Of a DNA stretch of 34,685 nucleotides, positions 22,536-30,615 are shown piece by piece. The position numbers and the translations under genes were made by a program. Position 1 is the first letter of the stretch. The number at the start of each line of letters is the position of its first letter. The notes under the pieces are model-generated. The model saw nothing but the letters and a program-made list of their open reading frames with translations. It was not told the DNA's origin and did not search any database. Source of the DNA: Deltaproteobacteria bacterium UBA2409 (GTDB lineage Bacteria; Bdellovibrionota_C; UBA2361; DDRT01); assembly GCA_002343185.1 (NCBI GenBank), contig DDRT01000008.1, forward strand, positions 38,922 to 73,606, read 5' to 3'.

Positions 22536-23750
22536 CTAACCTCGTAGCACCAATGAAGGTTCCAGACTTGCAGCTCGCCTTGCAGGATAAATAGTAGCAA
22601 GGGCACATATTAGAAACGAGCATAGCCCTACCAATAAAAAATTTATTGGTTTTATATAAATCGGAAGTGCCGAGATTCCAAAAATCCTTTCATCAAGTGG
22701 GAACCCATACGTCCTTAACCCTAAACAGAGACCATAACCTAAGAGAAGTCCAAAAACAGTTCCAAGTCCACCAATGATAATACCCATCATTTTGAAGATA
22801 TTTGATATCTGCGAAGGGGAAGACCCAAGTGTCATAAGGACTGCAATATCCTTCTTCTTCTCTAAAACAATCATCACCAATGTGCTTATTATCGAAAAGC
22901 TGGCCATTATCACGATCAACAATAAAACAAGAAAATAAACTCTTTTTTCAAGCTTCATTGCATCCCAAAGAGCCCTGTTAGATTCGGTCCAATCTTCAAC
23001 AGATAGATCTGTCTCTCCAAGAGACTTTTTGATCAATGCTGACACAATTGGTGCATCTTCAAGCTTTTCTACTTGAACATCAAAACCATAGATTGCGTCT
23101 CCTTCCTTGAAAAGATTCTGAGCATTTTTAAGTTCAACAAACGCTACAGCGCTTTCATACTCTGATAATCCTTCATAAATTCCTGAAACAACAAAACGTT
23201 TAAAGGAAGGCACTAGTCCAAAAGGGCTAGATGAGACATTTGGGGAGAGGAGCGTTACGATATCTCCTTCTCTAGTCTTTAACCTTGACGCCAAAGCTCG
23301 ACCTAAAACTACTCCACTCAGCTTCTCTGAACCTTCAAAAATGTTATCTTTTTGTCTTAGTAATTTTTTCTTTAAATGCGCTGCCGAATATGAGTCCGGC
23401 TTAAGCCCTCGTAGAAGAACACCCTGAGAGGCAAAAGAGGATCTTACTAGTGCTTGATGATATGAGTAAGGAGAAACCGCGATCACTCCATCTACTCGTT
23501 CTATTTTTTCTTGCAAGTTTTGCCATTCAATTATCCTGCCAAGCTCACTTTTAATCCCTATGTGAGAAGTCTCTCCTATAATTCTCGCCCTTAATTCCTT
23601 CTCAAATCCAGTCATTACAGACATTACAGTTGTTAGTACAGCAACACCAAGTGCGACCCCTATAACTGATATAACTGCAATGATAGTTATGAACGCCTCG
23701 GAGCGTTTTGCCCAAAGATATCTTAACGCTACAAATCTACTAAACGACAT
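22536..23750 (-). CDS. lolC: Lipoprotein-releasing permease LolC/LolE
   Basis: This 404-residue MacB/FtsX-fold permease works with LolD. Its N-terminus FSRFVALRYLWAKRSEAFIT is typical of LolC/E, followed by TM1 (about 21-46), a large periplasmic domain to about 265, and three C-terminal helices (FLVLLLIVIMASFSIISTLV, MMGIIIGGLGTVFGLLLGYG, INFLLVGLCSFLICALATIY) ending in the family's YPARRAASLEP. Only one such gene is present, so it probably forms a homodimer, as in lineages with a single LolC/E-type (LolF) protein. Its start overlaps the lysS stop by 11 bases. Confidence 0.92.
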   Translation of the reverse strand: MSFSRFVALRYLWAKRSEAFITIIAVISVIGVALGVAVLTTVMSVMTGFEKELRARIIGETSHIGIKSELGRIIEWQNLQEKIERVDGVIAVSPYSYHQALVRSSFASQGVLLRGLKPDSYSAAHLKKKLLRQKDNIFEGSEKLSGVVLGRALASRLKTREGDIVTLLSPNVSSSPFGLVPSFKRFVVSGIYEGLSEYESAVAFVELKNAQNLFKEGDAIYGFDVQVEKLEDAPIVSALIKKSLGETDLSVEDWTESNRALWDAMKLEKRVYFLVLLLIVIMASFSIISTLVMIVLEKKKDIAVLMTLGSSPSQISNIFKMMGIIIGGLGTVFGLLLGYGLCLGLRTYGFPLDERIFGISALPIYIKPINFLLVGLCSFLICALATIYPARRAASLEPSLVLRG

Positions 23751-25182
23751 CTGGTTTCAGCTGAGGGAAAAGAACTACATCTCTTATGTTTGTTGAATTG
23801 GTAAATAACATTACTAGCCTGTCGATCCCGATCCCTTCACCGGCAGTTGGTGGAAGGCCTACTTCAAGTGCCCTTATAAAATCCTCATCCATATCATGAG
23901 CCTCTTCGTCTCCTGCATCTTTTCGTCTAGCCTGTTCTTCAAACCTCTCTCTTTGATCTTCTGCATCATTCAACTCAGAGAAAGCATTAGCCATCTCCAT
24001 TCCAGCAACGATTAGCTCAAATCGATCAGTAATCAGAGGATCGTTTTCAGTTTTTCTTGCAAGTGGGCTAATTGAAAATGGATGATGAGTAATAAAGGTT
24101 GGGTTTATTAATTTTGGTTCTACTAAAGCTCCCCAAAGTGCTTCCAAACATCTTCCCCAATCGCCTTTTTCCTCAAGGTGAATCTTATTTCTAGCAGCAG
24201 CCTCATGAAGCACTTTAATATCTCTTAAATTGCCGTCAACGCCACCTATCTCTCGCACAGAGTCTTCCATAGAGATTCTCTTCCAAGGTGGAGAAAGATC
24301 AACTTCCAGCTCACCATAAGTTAACTTTCTACTACTAAGAACCTCGTCAGCTAACTTCAAGAAAAGCTTTTCTGTTAAGATCATAAGATCTTCGAAGGTC
24401 GCATAGGCTTGATAAAACTCAAGCATTGTAAACTCAGGATTATGCTTTCTTGAGATACCTTCATTCCTAAAATTTCGGCCAATTTCAAACACCCGCTCAA
24501 GGCCTCCAACGACAAGTTTTTTTAATGGAAGCTCAAGAGCAACACGCAAGTACATATCCGTTCCAAGTGCATTATGATGAGTTTTAAAAGGTTTAGCTGA
24601 TGCGCCAGCAGGCACATAATGAAGAACTGGTGTTTCGACTTCCAAGAATTGATGCTGAACTAAAAACTCCCTTACCTTTTGAACTATTTCACTTCGCTTT
24701 TTAAAATTTTCTCTAACCTCAGGATTGGAGATTAAATCTAAATATCTGTATCGATACCTAGCCTCTACATCTGAAAGCCCGTGCCACTTTTCAGGAAGAG
24801 GAACAAGAGCTTTTACAAGCAGCTTCCACGATTTTAGATGGATCGTTCTCTCCCCTGTTTTTGTTATGAAAATTGTACCGGTTCCGGAAATTATATCACC
24901 AAGATCTGATTCGCATAGATCATCATAATCAGAAAGCTCATCCTTTCTTCCATAAAGCTGAATCTTTGCCTTTGAATCTAAAATATGAATAAAAGAAGCT
25001 TTGCCCATGACCCGTTTCTGAGTAACCCGTCCACATACTGTGAATTCTTCCCCTTCTTTTATTTCTACCGTCTGAAAAGAATCACCAAGAATTGTTGGTT
25101 TAATCTGGTTCGGGAATGAGAATCCATTCTCTCTTAGAGCTTTAAGTTTTTGAAATCTAAGAACTTCTTGTTCAGGGCGCAT
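23740..25182 (-). CDS. lysS: Lysyl-tRNA synthetase, class II
   Basis: LysRS charges tRNA-Lys. The 480-residue protein begins with an OB-fold anticodon-binding domain (about 45-140: FTVCGRVTQKRVMGKASFIH) and continues with the class II catalytic domain. The latter has motif 2 RVFEIGRNFRNEG (about 231-243) leading to HNPEFTMLEFYQAYA, the AFSELNDAEDQRERF segment and motif 3 GIGIDRLVMLF near the C-terminus. Length is typical. ATG 25182 has a GGAG ribosome site. It lies 16 bases after the unknown gene at 25199 and overlaps lolC, so a housekeeping gene is tied to lipoprotein sorting. Confidence 0.96.
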   Translation of the reverse strand: MRPEQEVLRFQKLKALRENGFSFPNQIKPTILGDSFQTVEIKEGEEFTVCGRVTQKRVMGKASFIHILDSKAKIQLYGRKDELSDYDDLCESDLGDIISGTGTIFITKTGERTIHLKSWKLLVKALVPLPEKWHGLSDVEARYRYRYLDLISNPEVRENFKKRSEIVQKVREFLVQHQFLEVETPVLHYVPAGASAKPFKTHHNALGTDMYLRVALELPLKKLVVGGLERVFEIGRNFRNEGISRKHNPEFTMLEFYQAYATFEDLMILTEKLFLKLADEVLSSRKLTYGELEVDLSPPWKRISMEDSVREIGGVDGNLRDIKVLHEAAARNKIHLEEKGDWGRCLEALWGALVEPKLINPTFITHHPFSISPLARKTENDPLITDRFELIVAGMEMANAFSELNDAEDQRERFEEQARRKDAGDEEAHDMDEDFIRALEVGLPPTAGEGIGIDRLVMLFTNSTNIRDVVLFPQLKPDVV

Positions 25183-25198
25183 AAGCTCCCATACTAGC

Positions 25199-25792
25199 TC
25201 AAGGCTTTTCTAAACGAAACTCGGGGTGTGAGTATTTCGAATACCCTGCCCATAGAGGGTCTTCCACCTTAATTTTAAGAGCTAAAAGCGACATTTTAGG
25301 AGTAACCTTTGGAGCTTCGCTTAGCCAGGTTTGAGAAACTACCTGCATCCGATTGCCATAATCATCTGGCAACGGTGAAATCAGGAGGGTCGCGCTACTT
25401 CCATCTCTATTTACTATTTCAACAAACTCTTCTGTCGCTTTTAAAATTCTCTGGCCATCTTCTTGTTTACCCTGACTTATTAAAAATTCACCTGATTCTC
25501 TTAGATGCAAAACCAATAGACCAACCCTTGCAGGTCTACCTAGAAGGCTATCTATTTTTGAGAGCGCCTCATAGGAAGCATAAAGAGCTTCAACTCCTCC
25601 CTGATTCGCAGGCTCACTAGCAATCGGGGCACCATTAATAGCTTCTCTTCTTCCATTGCCTTCAACTATGGTGCGCTGTTCTAGAAACTCTGCCTGTTTC
25701 CAATCATTATTAGCTAGATGTAGTCCAGTTCCCCCTACACCTAAGAGTAGAAGGGCTAGGGAACAATCTCTAAACTTATTATTCTCATGCAT
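25199..25792 (-). CDS. Protein of unknown function with N-terminal membrane segment
   Basis: The 197-residue product has a hydrophobic segment at about residues 12-27 (LALLLLGVGGTGLHLA) after a charged start, so it is probably inner-membrane anchored or exported. The rest is mixed; residues about 68-135 are helical (GVEALYASYEALSKIDSLLG, GQRILKATEEFVEIV) and could resemble one TPR-like pair. The C-terminal third contains short beta segments. I do not recognise a family. It sits between the AI-2E-type permease (30 bases upstream) and lysS (16 bases downstream), in one apparent operon. ATG 25792 has no clear ribosome site. Confidence 0.6.
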   Translation of the reverse strand: MHENNKFRDCSLALLLLGVGGTGLHLANNDWKQAEFLEQRTIVEGNGRREAINGAPIASEPANQGGVEALYASYEALSKIDSLLGRPARVGLLVLHLRESGEFLISQGKQEDGQRILKATEEFVEIVNRDGSSATLLISPLPDDYGNRMQVVSQTWLSEAPKVTPKMSLLALKIKVEDPLWAGYSKYSHPEFRLEKP

Positions 25793-25822
25793 AAGGGCTT
25801 GAAGATAATTCTTATTTCATAG

Positions 25823-26851
25823 TTAAGCTACTTTCGATCCCATCAAGCCTGCTATCCACTTAAATTCGTCACTATGCTCTAAGAAAATCTTAACAACCAT
25901 TGTTAAAGGTATTGATAAAAGCATTCCGGCTGGCCCCCAAACAAAACCCCAGAATAGTAATGATAAAAATACAACTAATGGAGAAAGTCCTAGCCTATGT
26001 CCAAATAAGACAGGCTCAAAGAAATTGCTTATTCCAACATTTATCACAATATAACCTATTGTGAGAGCTAGTGTGGTTCCCAAATCTTGAGTTATTAAGC
26101 AGAGAACTATTGCTGGTATCGATGCCACAATCGATCCGATCACAGGTATAAAATTGAATAAAAATGCTATGAGGCCCCATAAAATTGCAAAATCAATTCC
26201 AAAAAGTAGTACCCACAAATATACAAAAGTCCCAGTCAACGCTGAGGTAAATGACTTGATTGCTAAATATTTTTGAACATCTCCTGCAATCTCGCCAAGG
26301 CTTTCAACATCTATCGCTACCGCTAGCGCAGACTGAATTTTTTTTCTGAGCGCTGAGGCTTCAAAGAGCATAAACACCATCAAGATTAAAACAAGAAGTA
26401 TTGACTTAAACCATGTTACTAGGTTCCCTGCTGCTTTTCCTGCCCATGCAAATACTGTGGATGTCTCGAGCGAACTTCGCACATCATCGGCAGAGAGCCT
26501 TAAATCAAAATCCTGTAGATAGTGATTTATAGAATGAACTAAAGTTATAAAACGTTCTCTATACTCGGGAAGTGCTACTAAAAATGAATCCAATGAGCGA
26601 GATAAAAGATATCCAATTCCGAACAATATTCCTAAGAAAAAAACTGTAACTAAAAGCACAGCAATAAAAAGCGGTGTCCCCTTCTTCTCCATAAACTGCA
26701 TAGGTCCTGCGCCTAATATGGCTAAAAATAAAGCGAACAAAAATGGAACCAGAATTGATTGGGCAGTTTGTAGCCCTGCAATCACAATAATTAAAGCAGC
26801 AACAGATATAAGAAGCCTTGCTCCAAGAAACTCTGGCTTGATTGCATTCAT
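25823..26851 (-). CDS. AI-2E family (PerM-type) membrane protein
   Basis: The 342-residue protein (from ATG 26851) has the layout of this family. Two N-terminal membrane helices (ARLLISVAALIIVIAGLQTA; ILVPFLFALFLAILGAGPMQ) are followed by a third after EKKGTP, then a long soluble loop of about 80 residues and a helix pair around KSILLVLILMVFMLFEASAL. A C-terminal bundle contains NFIPVIGSIVASIPAIVL and a late GLSPLVVFLSLLFWGFVWGP, both characteristic. The family name reflects a proposed role in autoinducer-2 export, but many members transport other compounds or have unknown roles. The frame is open to GTG 26893; ATG 26851 fits the family start better. It probably heads the operon leading to lysS, lolCD and bamA. 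Confidence 0.88.
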   Translation of the reverse strand: MNAIKPEFLGARLLISVAALIIVIAGLQTAQSILVPFLFALFLAILGAGPMQFMEKKGTPLFIAVLLVTVFFLGILFGIGYLLSRSLDSFLVALPEYRERFITLVHSINHYLQDFDLRLSADDVRSSLETSTVFAWAGKAAGNLVTWFKSILLVLILMVFMLFEASALRKKIQSALAVAIDVESLGEIAGDVQKYLAIKSFTSALTGTFVYLWVLLFGIDFAILWGLIAFLFNFIPVIGSIVASIPAIVLCLITQDLGTTLALTIGYIVINVGISNFFEPVLFGHRLGLSPLVVFLSLLFWGFVWGPAGMLLSIPLTMVVKIFLEHSDEFKWIAGLMGSKVA

Positions 26852-27001
26852 ATCATATGATTTTGCACTACAAATTCTAAAAGAGATAGGCACAGTTACT
26901 TTATCAAATGTGGCTGAGCTTTAGGTATAGAAGGATTTAGTCCAAACGAAGAATTTTCTTTTTCGGCGCGTTTAATCTTCCACCAAACCTGAGCTCAGGG
27001 T

Positions 27002-28264
27002 TCAATTAAGATAATCCTTAAACACCTCATAAGCTATCTGAGAAGCTCTAGCATCCGCTGTTTGAGGACTTACAACGATCACAGCAACAGCGATTTTCGG
27101 ATTATCAATCGGCGCTGCACCTATAAACCAGTTATTAAGCCCTTTCGGATTACTACCAGATAGGGTTCCGGTTTTTCCAGAAACACGGAAAGGTAATCGT
27201 CTTTTAGCTCCTGTTGTAAAAGCACGCCTTGAAGTTCCAGTTAGAGTGGTAGACTCCATCATCTCTAAAACCGCTTTTGCAGTGGGTTGATTCAGCATTC
27301 TTTGAATCCCCGCTGGTTTATTAGTAAAGATTGTATGGCCGTTTGGACTGAGCACTGAATCAACTAATGATGCCTTAGGTAAAACTCCTCCATTAGCAAT
27401 CCCGGATATAAGCGCCGCGGCATGTACTGGACTTATATAAACATCCCCAAACCCTGCTGCTGTTCTCCCAAGTCCATATGGATCGGAGGGGATATAAGCT
27501 GAGCTTACAGGTAAGACAGTTTCAAATTGAAGTGGGCTATTAAATCCAAATCGTTTTGCATACTCCTGCAAACTCCCGCTTGATAGATGATTGAGGGCAA
27601 TTCGGGCAAATACTGGATTACATGATTTACCAATGGCCTCTGCAACCGTCATTTTCATCTTATCCTTCTTAGGATCCGGCAATACATTTGTTTTATTTAA
27701 AAGATATGTTCCACCCCTGTAGGGGATAACTGTTTGAGCCTGAACCTTTCCATACTCTACTGCTGCGGCTGCTGTTACAATTTTAAACAGCGAAGCTGCC
27801 GGGAATCCTGCATGAGTAAGAATATTATCTAGAGAGATCGATTTTCCGGACATGGCAAGAATTCTTCCTGACTTTGGTTCCATCGCAACGATAGCGATAT
27901 GAGGAGCTACAGCTTTTGTAACAAGATTAACTACTTTTTTCTGCAATGTTGGATCGATCGAATAGAAAATAAAATCCTCTTGCCTTGTAAGTCCTGTAAC
28001 CTTCCCCTGATATACAGCAGAGAAATGAGGGAAGCTGTCAAAGGTCACACCCCCTGCGGAAATTCTAGCCCTCACAGGCTCTAGGTGATTTGAGCTGGAA
28101 GGGATCACCTTCGCAGGAGGCAAAGGAGGAGGCTTTTTAATGACCTTCTTTTTGACTGGAGCCTTCTTTTTAGCTGTTTTAACTACCTTTTTCTGCTGGG
28201 CAGCAAGCGACGAGCCGGAGAAACCTACTAAAATAAAACATATGCAGAGAATTAAATTCCTCAT
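27002..28264 (-). CDS. Stand-alone penicillin-binding transpeptidase-domain protein
   Basis: The 420-residue protein contains a class B-type transpeptidase domain with all three active-site motifs: S158-L-F-K161, S214-C-N216 and K364-T-G-T367. A signal peptide (to about residue 21, SSLAA) is followed by a Lys/Pro-rich linker (25-52) and a short lead-in; the long N-terminal dimerisation domain of FtsI and PBP2 is missing. It should cross-link peptidoglycan in the periplasm or be a serine D,D-transpeptidase for a special site. It is divergent from the bactofilin gene (135 bases apart), which hints at a joint role in local wall synthesis. The first hydrophobic stretch contains CIC, but no good lipobox is seen. 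Confidence 0.88.
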   Translation of the reverse strand: MRNLILCICFILVGFSGSSLAAQQKKVVKTAKKKAPVKKKVIKKPPPLPPAKVIPSSSNHLEPVRARISAGGVTFDSFPHFSAVYQGKVTGLTRQEDFIFYSIDPTLQKKVVNLVTKAVAPHIAIVAMEPKSGRILAMSGKSISLDNILTHAGFPAASLFKIVTAAAAVEYGKVQAQTVIPYRGGTYLLNKTNVLPDPKKDKMKMTVAEAIGKSCNPVFARIALNHLSSGSLQEYAKRFGFNSPLQFETVLPVSSAYIPSDPYGLGRTAAGFGDVYISPVHAAALISGIANGGVLPKASLVDSVLSPNGHTIFTNKPAGIQRMLNQPTAKAVLEMMESTTLTGTSRRAFTTGAKRRLPFRVSGKTGTLSGSNPKGLNNWFIGAAPIDNPKIAVAVIVVSPQTADARASQIAYEVFKDYLN

Positions 28265-28399
28265 TTCCCTATAAAAAATCCTTAAACAGTAAAATAAAGG
28301 TATTAGCCCCTATTGGACAACCCAGGTAATGATAAGATTATAGAAAATTCTTAAGAGATTTGTGGAACAAAACGACTATTCGAAGTATAACTCTCTGTT

Positions 28400-28816
28400 A
28401 TGAGTTTCTGGAAAGTCCCGCCAACAGAAGAGAAGCAAGCTGAACCAACGAGCAAACCTTCGCAATCACATGAGTCGCCCCTGGAGGTCTACGGCAAGGT
28501 AAAGTCCATGTTTGGCCCCGGTACTTCGATTCAGGGCAAACTCAGCTTTGAAACCAGTGTACGCATTGATGGAAGTCTTTCTGGGGAAGTTACCTCCACT
28601 CAGGCTCTTCTTGTTGGAAAGAGTGGCAGAATAGAGGCTGCGATAGACACAAGAGTTCTTGCAGTCGAAGGAGTGGTTAAGGGCCCAGTTTCTGCTAAGG
28701 AGAAGATCGAAATTTTTCCTGGTGGCGCAATTGAAGGAGATATCAACTGCCCGATACTTATTATCCACGAAGGTAGCTCATTTGATGGCAAATGTAGCAT
28801 GCCTGGTGGGAAGTAA
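28400..28816 (+). CDS. Bactofilin (polymer-forming cytoskeletal protein)
   Basis: The 138-residue protein has a disordered N-terminus (to about residue 28) and a bactofilin core of right-handed beta-helix repeats from about 30 to 133. Visible landmarks are GPGTSIQGKLSFETSVRIDG then SLSGEV, LLVGKSGRIEAAI, VEGVVKGPVSAKEKIEIFPG then GAIEGDI and LIIHEGSSFDGKC, the typical ending. Bactofilins form filaments that position cell-wall or polar machinery. No membrane segment is visible. TATAAC lies eight bases before the ATG with no ribosome site. The divergent partner is a peptidoglycan transpeptidase, consistent with a shape function. Confidence 0.93.
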   Translation: MSFWKVPPTEEKQAEPTSKPSQSHESPLEVYGKVKSMFGPGTSIQGKLSFETSVRIDGSLSGEVTSTQALLVGKSGRIEAAIDTRVLAVEGVVKGPVSAKEKIEIFPGGAIEGDINCPILIIHEGSSFDGKCSMPGGK

Positions 28817-28859
28817 CCCCCTGCGCGAATGAGTATTGAGCTTTTTAACATGACTTTGA

Positions 28860-28878
28860 GGACTGGTTAAACCAGTCC
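28860..28878. terminator. Perfect palindrome between converging genes
   Basis: GGACTGGTT (28860-28868) and AACCAGTCC (28870-28878) form a near-perfect hairpin between the bactofilin stop (28816) and the stop of the FkbM-type gene (28908). The following CCAGTCCAGACA also occurs at 4878-4889, in the hairpin cluster after the gene at 4248, so this is probably a member of the same repeat family. A two-way terminator role is likely from position, although no T run is present. Confidence 0.5.
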
Positions 28879-28907
28879 AGACAGGTCCCTCATTCTATGG
28901 TCAAACC

Positions 28908-29666
28908 CTAATCAGGCGCCGAATAGATCTGACAATTCTCTCCCAAAACTGCCTTCACCTCTTTAAGTAAGTCCTGCCTATCCTTTGGAATCCCGATCCA
29001 ATCATGTGTTGCAACATCTGGATTCCAGGCAAGTGTATAGCCTTTAGATAGAATCTGAATCATTACATCCTGTGAAGTAGTATTCTGATGCTGGAGCTGC
29101 TGCTCTTCGATCTCAATGAAAATAATAGGCTTACACCGCTCAATAGTTTGCTGTGCGCCTTTTAGAACAACGAGCTCACATCCCTGAACATCGATCTTTA
29201 AAAATGATAGTTTTTGAAAAGCTAGGGAATCTATCGTTCGCATCGTGACAACATCACCACCTACTCCAACACATGCATTCATTATGTTTACATCAGGCTC
29301 ATTATAATCAATTGGAACCATTGAAATTGTAGCTCCATCAACATGCCCTACTGCACACTGGAATGGATAAATATTAGAGAGTCTATTTAAGATCGCGTTA
29401 CCACAAAGCTGCTGAAATGTTATCCTTAATGGCTCAAAGGCAAAGACAGCCCCACTATCTCCAACAGCACGCCCCAAGATTATAGAGTGATAGCCGATAT
29501 TTGCACCCACATCCACAGTTATATCACCTGGCTTAACAACTCTTTCTACAAAATCTGCAAAGTAAGGCTCCCATCTCTCACCCCTCATCAGGTGTTGTCC
29601 CAGAGTGTCATTCTCAAAAACTAGGAATCTTCCATCCTGATTCTCTACAAAAGAGGTCTTCAGCAT
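28908..29666 (-). CDS. FkbM-family methyltransferase
   Basis: The 252-residue protein shows a SAM-binding Rossmann fold. Motif I is VDVGANIGYHSIILG (51-65), followed by VFAFEPLRITFQQL with the acidic ribose-binding residue. The FkbM-type block TIDSL...LSFLKIDVQGCELVVL with KGA runs over 144-171, then IIFIEIEEQQL. The family methylates hydroxyl groups of diverse small molecules and sugars, including polysaccharides. The substrate here is unknown. It lies 43 bases after folD, which supplies one-carbon units, although that link may be chance. TAGTCT lies six bases before the ATG. Confidence 0.88.
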   Translation of the reverse strand: MLKTSFVENQDGRFLVFENDTLGQHLMRGERWEPYFADFVERVVKPGDITVDVGANIGYHSIILGRAVGDSGAVFAFEPLRITFQQLCGNAILNRLSNIYPFQCAVGHVDGATISMVPIDYNEPDVNIMNACVGVGGDVVTMRTIDSLAFQKLSFLKIDVQGCELVVLKGAQQTIERCKPIIFIEIEEQQLQHQNTTSQDVMIQILSKGYTLAWNPDVATHDWIGIPKDRQDLLKEVKAVLGENCQIYSAPD

Positions 29667-29709
29667 ACTTTAAGACTAGTACGGATATATAAGTATGACT
29701 AGAAAAAAA

Positions 29710-30567
29710 CTATCCGGAACAGAGTAATGTGTTCTCAAGAAGATATTGAATGGTCATTGGTCCTACCCCACCTGGAACAGGAGTTATAGCTCCAGCTATT
29801 TTCTTAACTCCATTAAAATCCACATCTCCATGTAGTACGCCGTTTTCATCTCGATTTATACCGACATCGATTACTATTGCTCCAGGCTTTATAAAGTCGC
29901 TCTTTATTAGTTCCTTAACACCTACGGCCGCTACCAATATATCAGCTGTCCTACATACAGATCTGAGATCTTTAGTCTTAGAATGTGCCATAGTCACAGT
30001 AGCGTTTCGTTCCTGAAGCATTAGAGCCATAGGTTTTCCAACTAAGATGGATCTTCCAACTACAACAGCATTTAGCCCAGTAAGATCTTTTTTGGGGACC
30101 TCATACTTAAACTCCCCCCCTGCTAATAAGTGAAAGCTTAGATCAATAAGATGAAGGGATCCTGCTGGAGTGCAAGGTTTTAATTTAGTGTTACCTCTTA
30201 AAAGATACCCCTGATTTATTGGATGTAGACAATCAGCATCTTTATTTGGGTCAATTAATTCTATCAATTTTTCACTTTGTAGGCCTTTTGGAAGGGGAAG
30301 CTGAAGAAGAATTCCATGTATATCCTTATTAGAATTGAACTTTTCAATCGCGGAAGCGACCTGCTCAAAGGTAGAATTAGCGGGTAGTTTTTGATCAAAT
30401 GTATTCCAGCCAACCCTTTTTGCAGCTTTTTCTTTATTGGCAACATAGACTTTCGAAGCTGGATTATCTCCAACTAAAATTACCCCTAGCCCAAGGCTTA
30501 CTTTCTTGTTTTTTAATGAGGTCTCGCCTAAAGCAGCCAACTCTTTACCAGAAACTATCACAGCCAT
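29710..30567 (-). CDS. folD: Bifunctional methylenetetrahydrofolate dehydrogenase / cyclohydrolase FolD
   Basis: FolD interconverts 5,10-methylene- and 10-formyl-tetrahydrofolate. The 285-residue protein has the catalytic YVANK (Tyr41, Lys45) within VGDNPASKVYVANKEKA, HGILLQLPLPKGL (84-96), DADCLHP (110-116) and PCTPAG (131-136). The NADP-site block is VVVGRSILVGKPM (168-180), and the C-terminal signature PVPGGVGPMT (263-272) is intact. Length is typical, with a slightly short N-terminus. It is divergent from ald (48 bases between starts) and upstream of the FkbM-type gene. Confidence 0.96.
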   Translation of the reverse strand: MAVIVSGKELAALGETSLKNKKVSLGLGVILVGDNPASKVYVANKEKAAKRVGWNTFDQKLPANSTFEQVASAIEKFNSNKDIHGILLQLPLPKGLQSEKLIELIDPNKDADCLHPINQGYLLRGNTKLKPCTPAGSLHLIDLSFHLLAGGEFKYEVPKKDLTGLNAVVVGRSILVGKPMALMLQERNATVTMAHSKTKDLRSVCRTADILVAAVGVKELIKSDFIKPGAIVIDVGINRDENGVLHGDVDFNGVKKIAGAITPVPGGVGPMTIQYLLENTLLCSG

Positions 30568-30615
30568 GCCCTAACTCTAGCCAAGCCAATCGAAAAAGAC
30601 TAATCTTTTGCCCCT

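Noticed and set aside
22355..22623. Two small minus-strand frames covering the lolC-lolD gap
   Set aside because: They overlap the end of lolC in other frames and translate the inverted repeat; composition is not protein-like.
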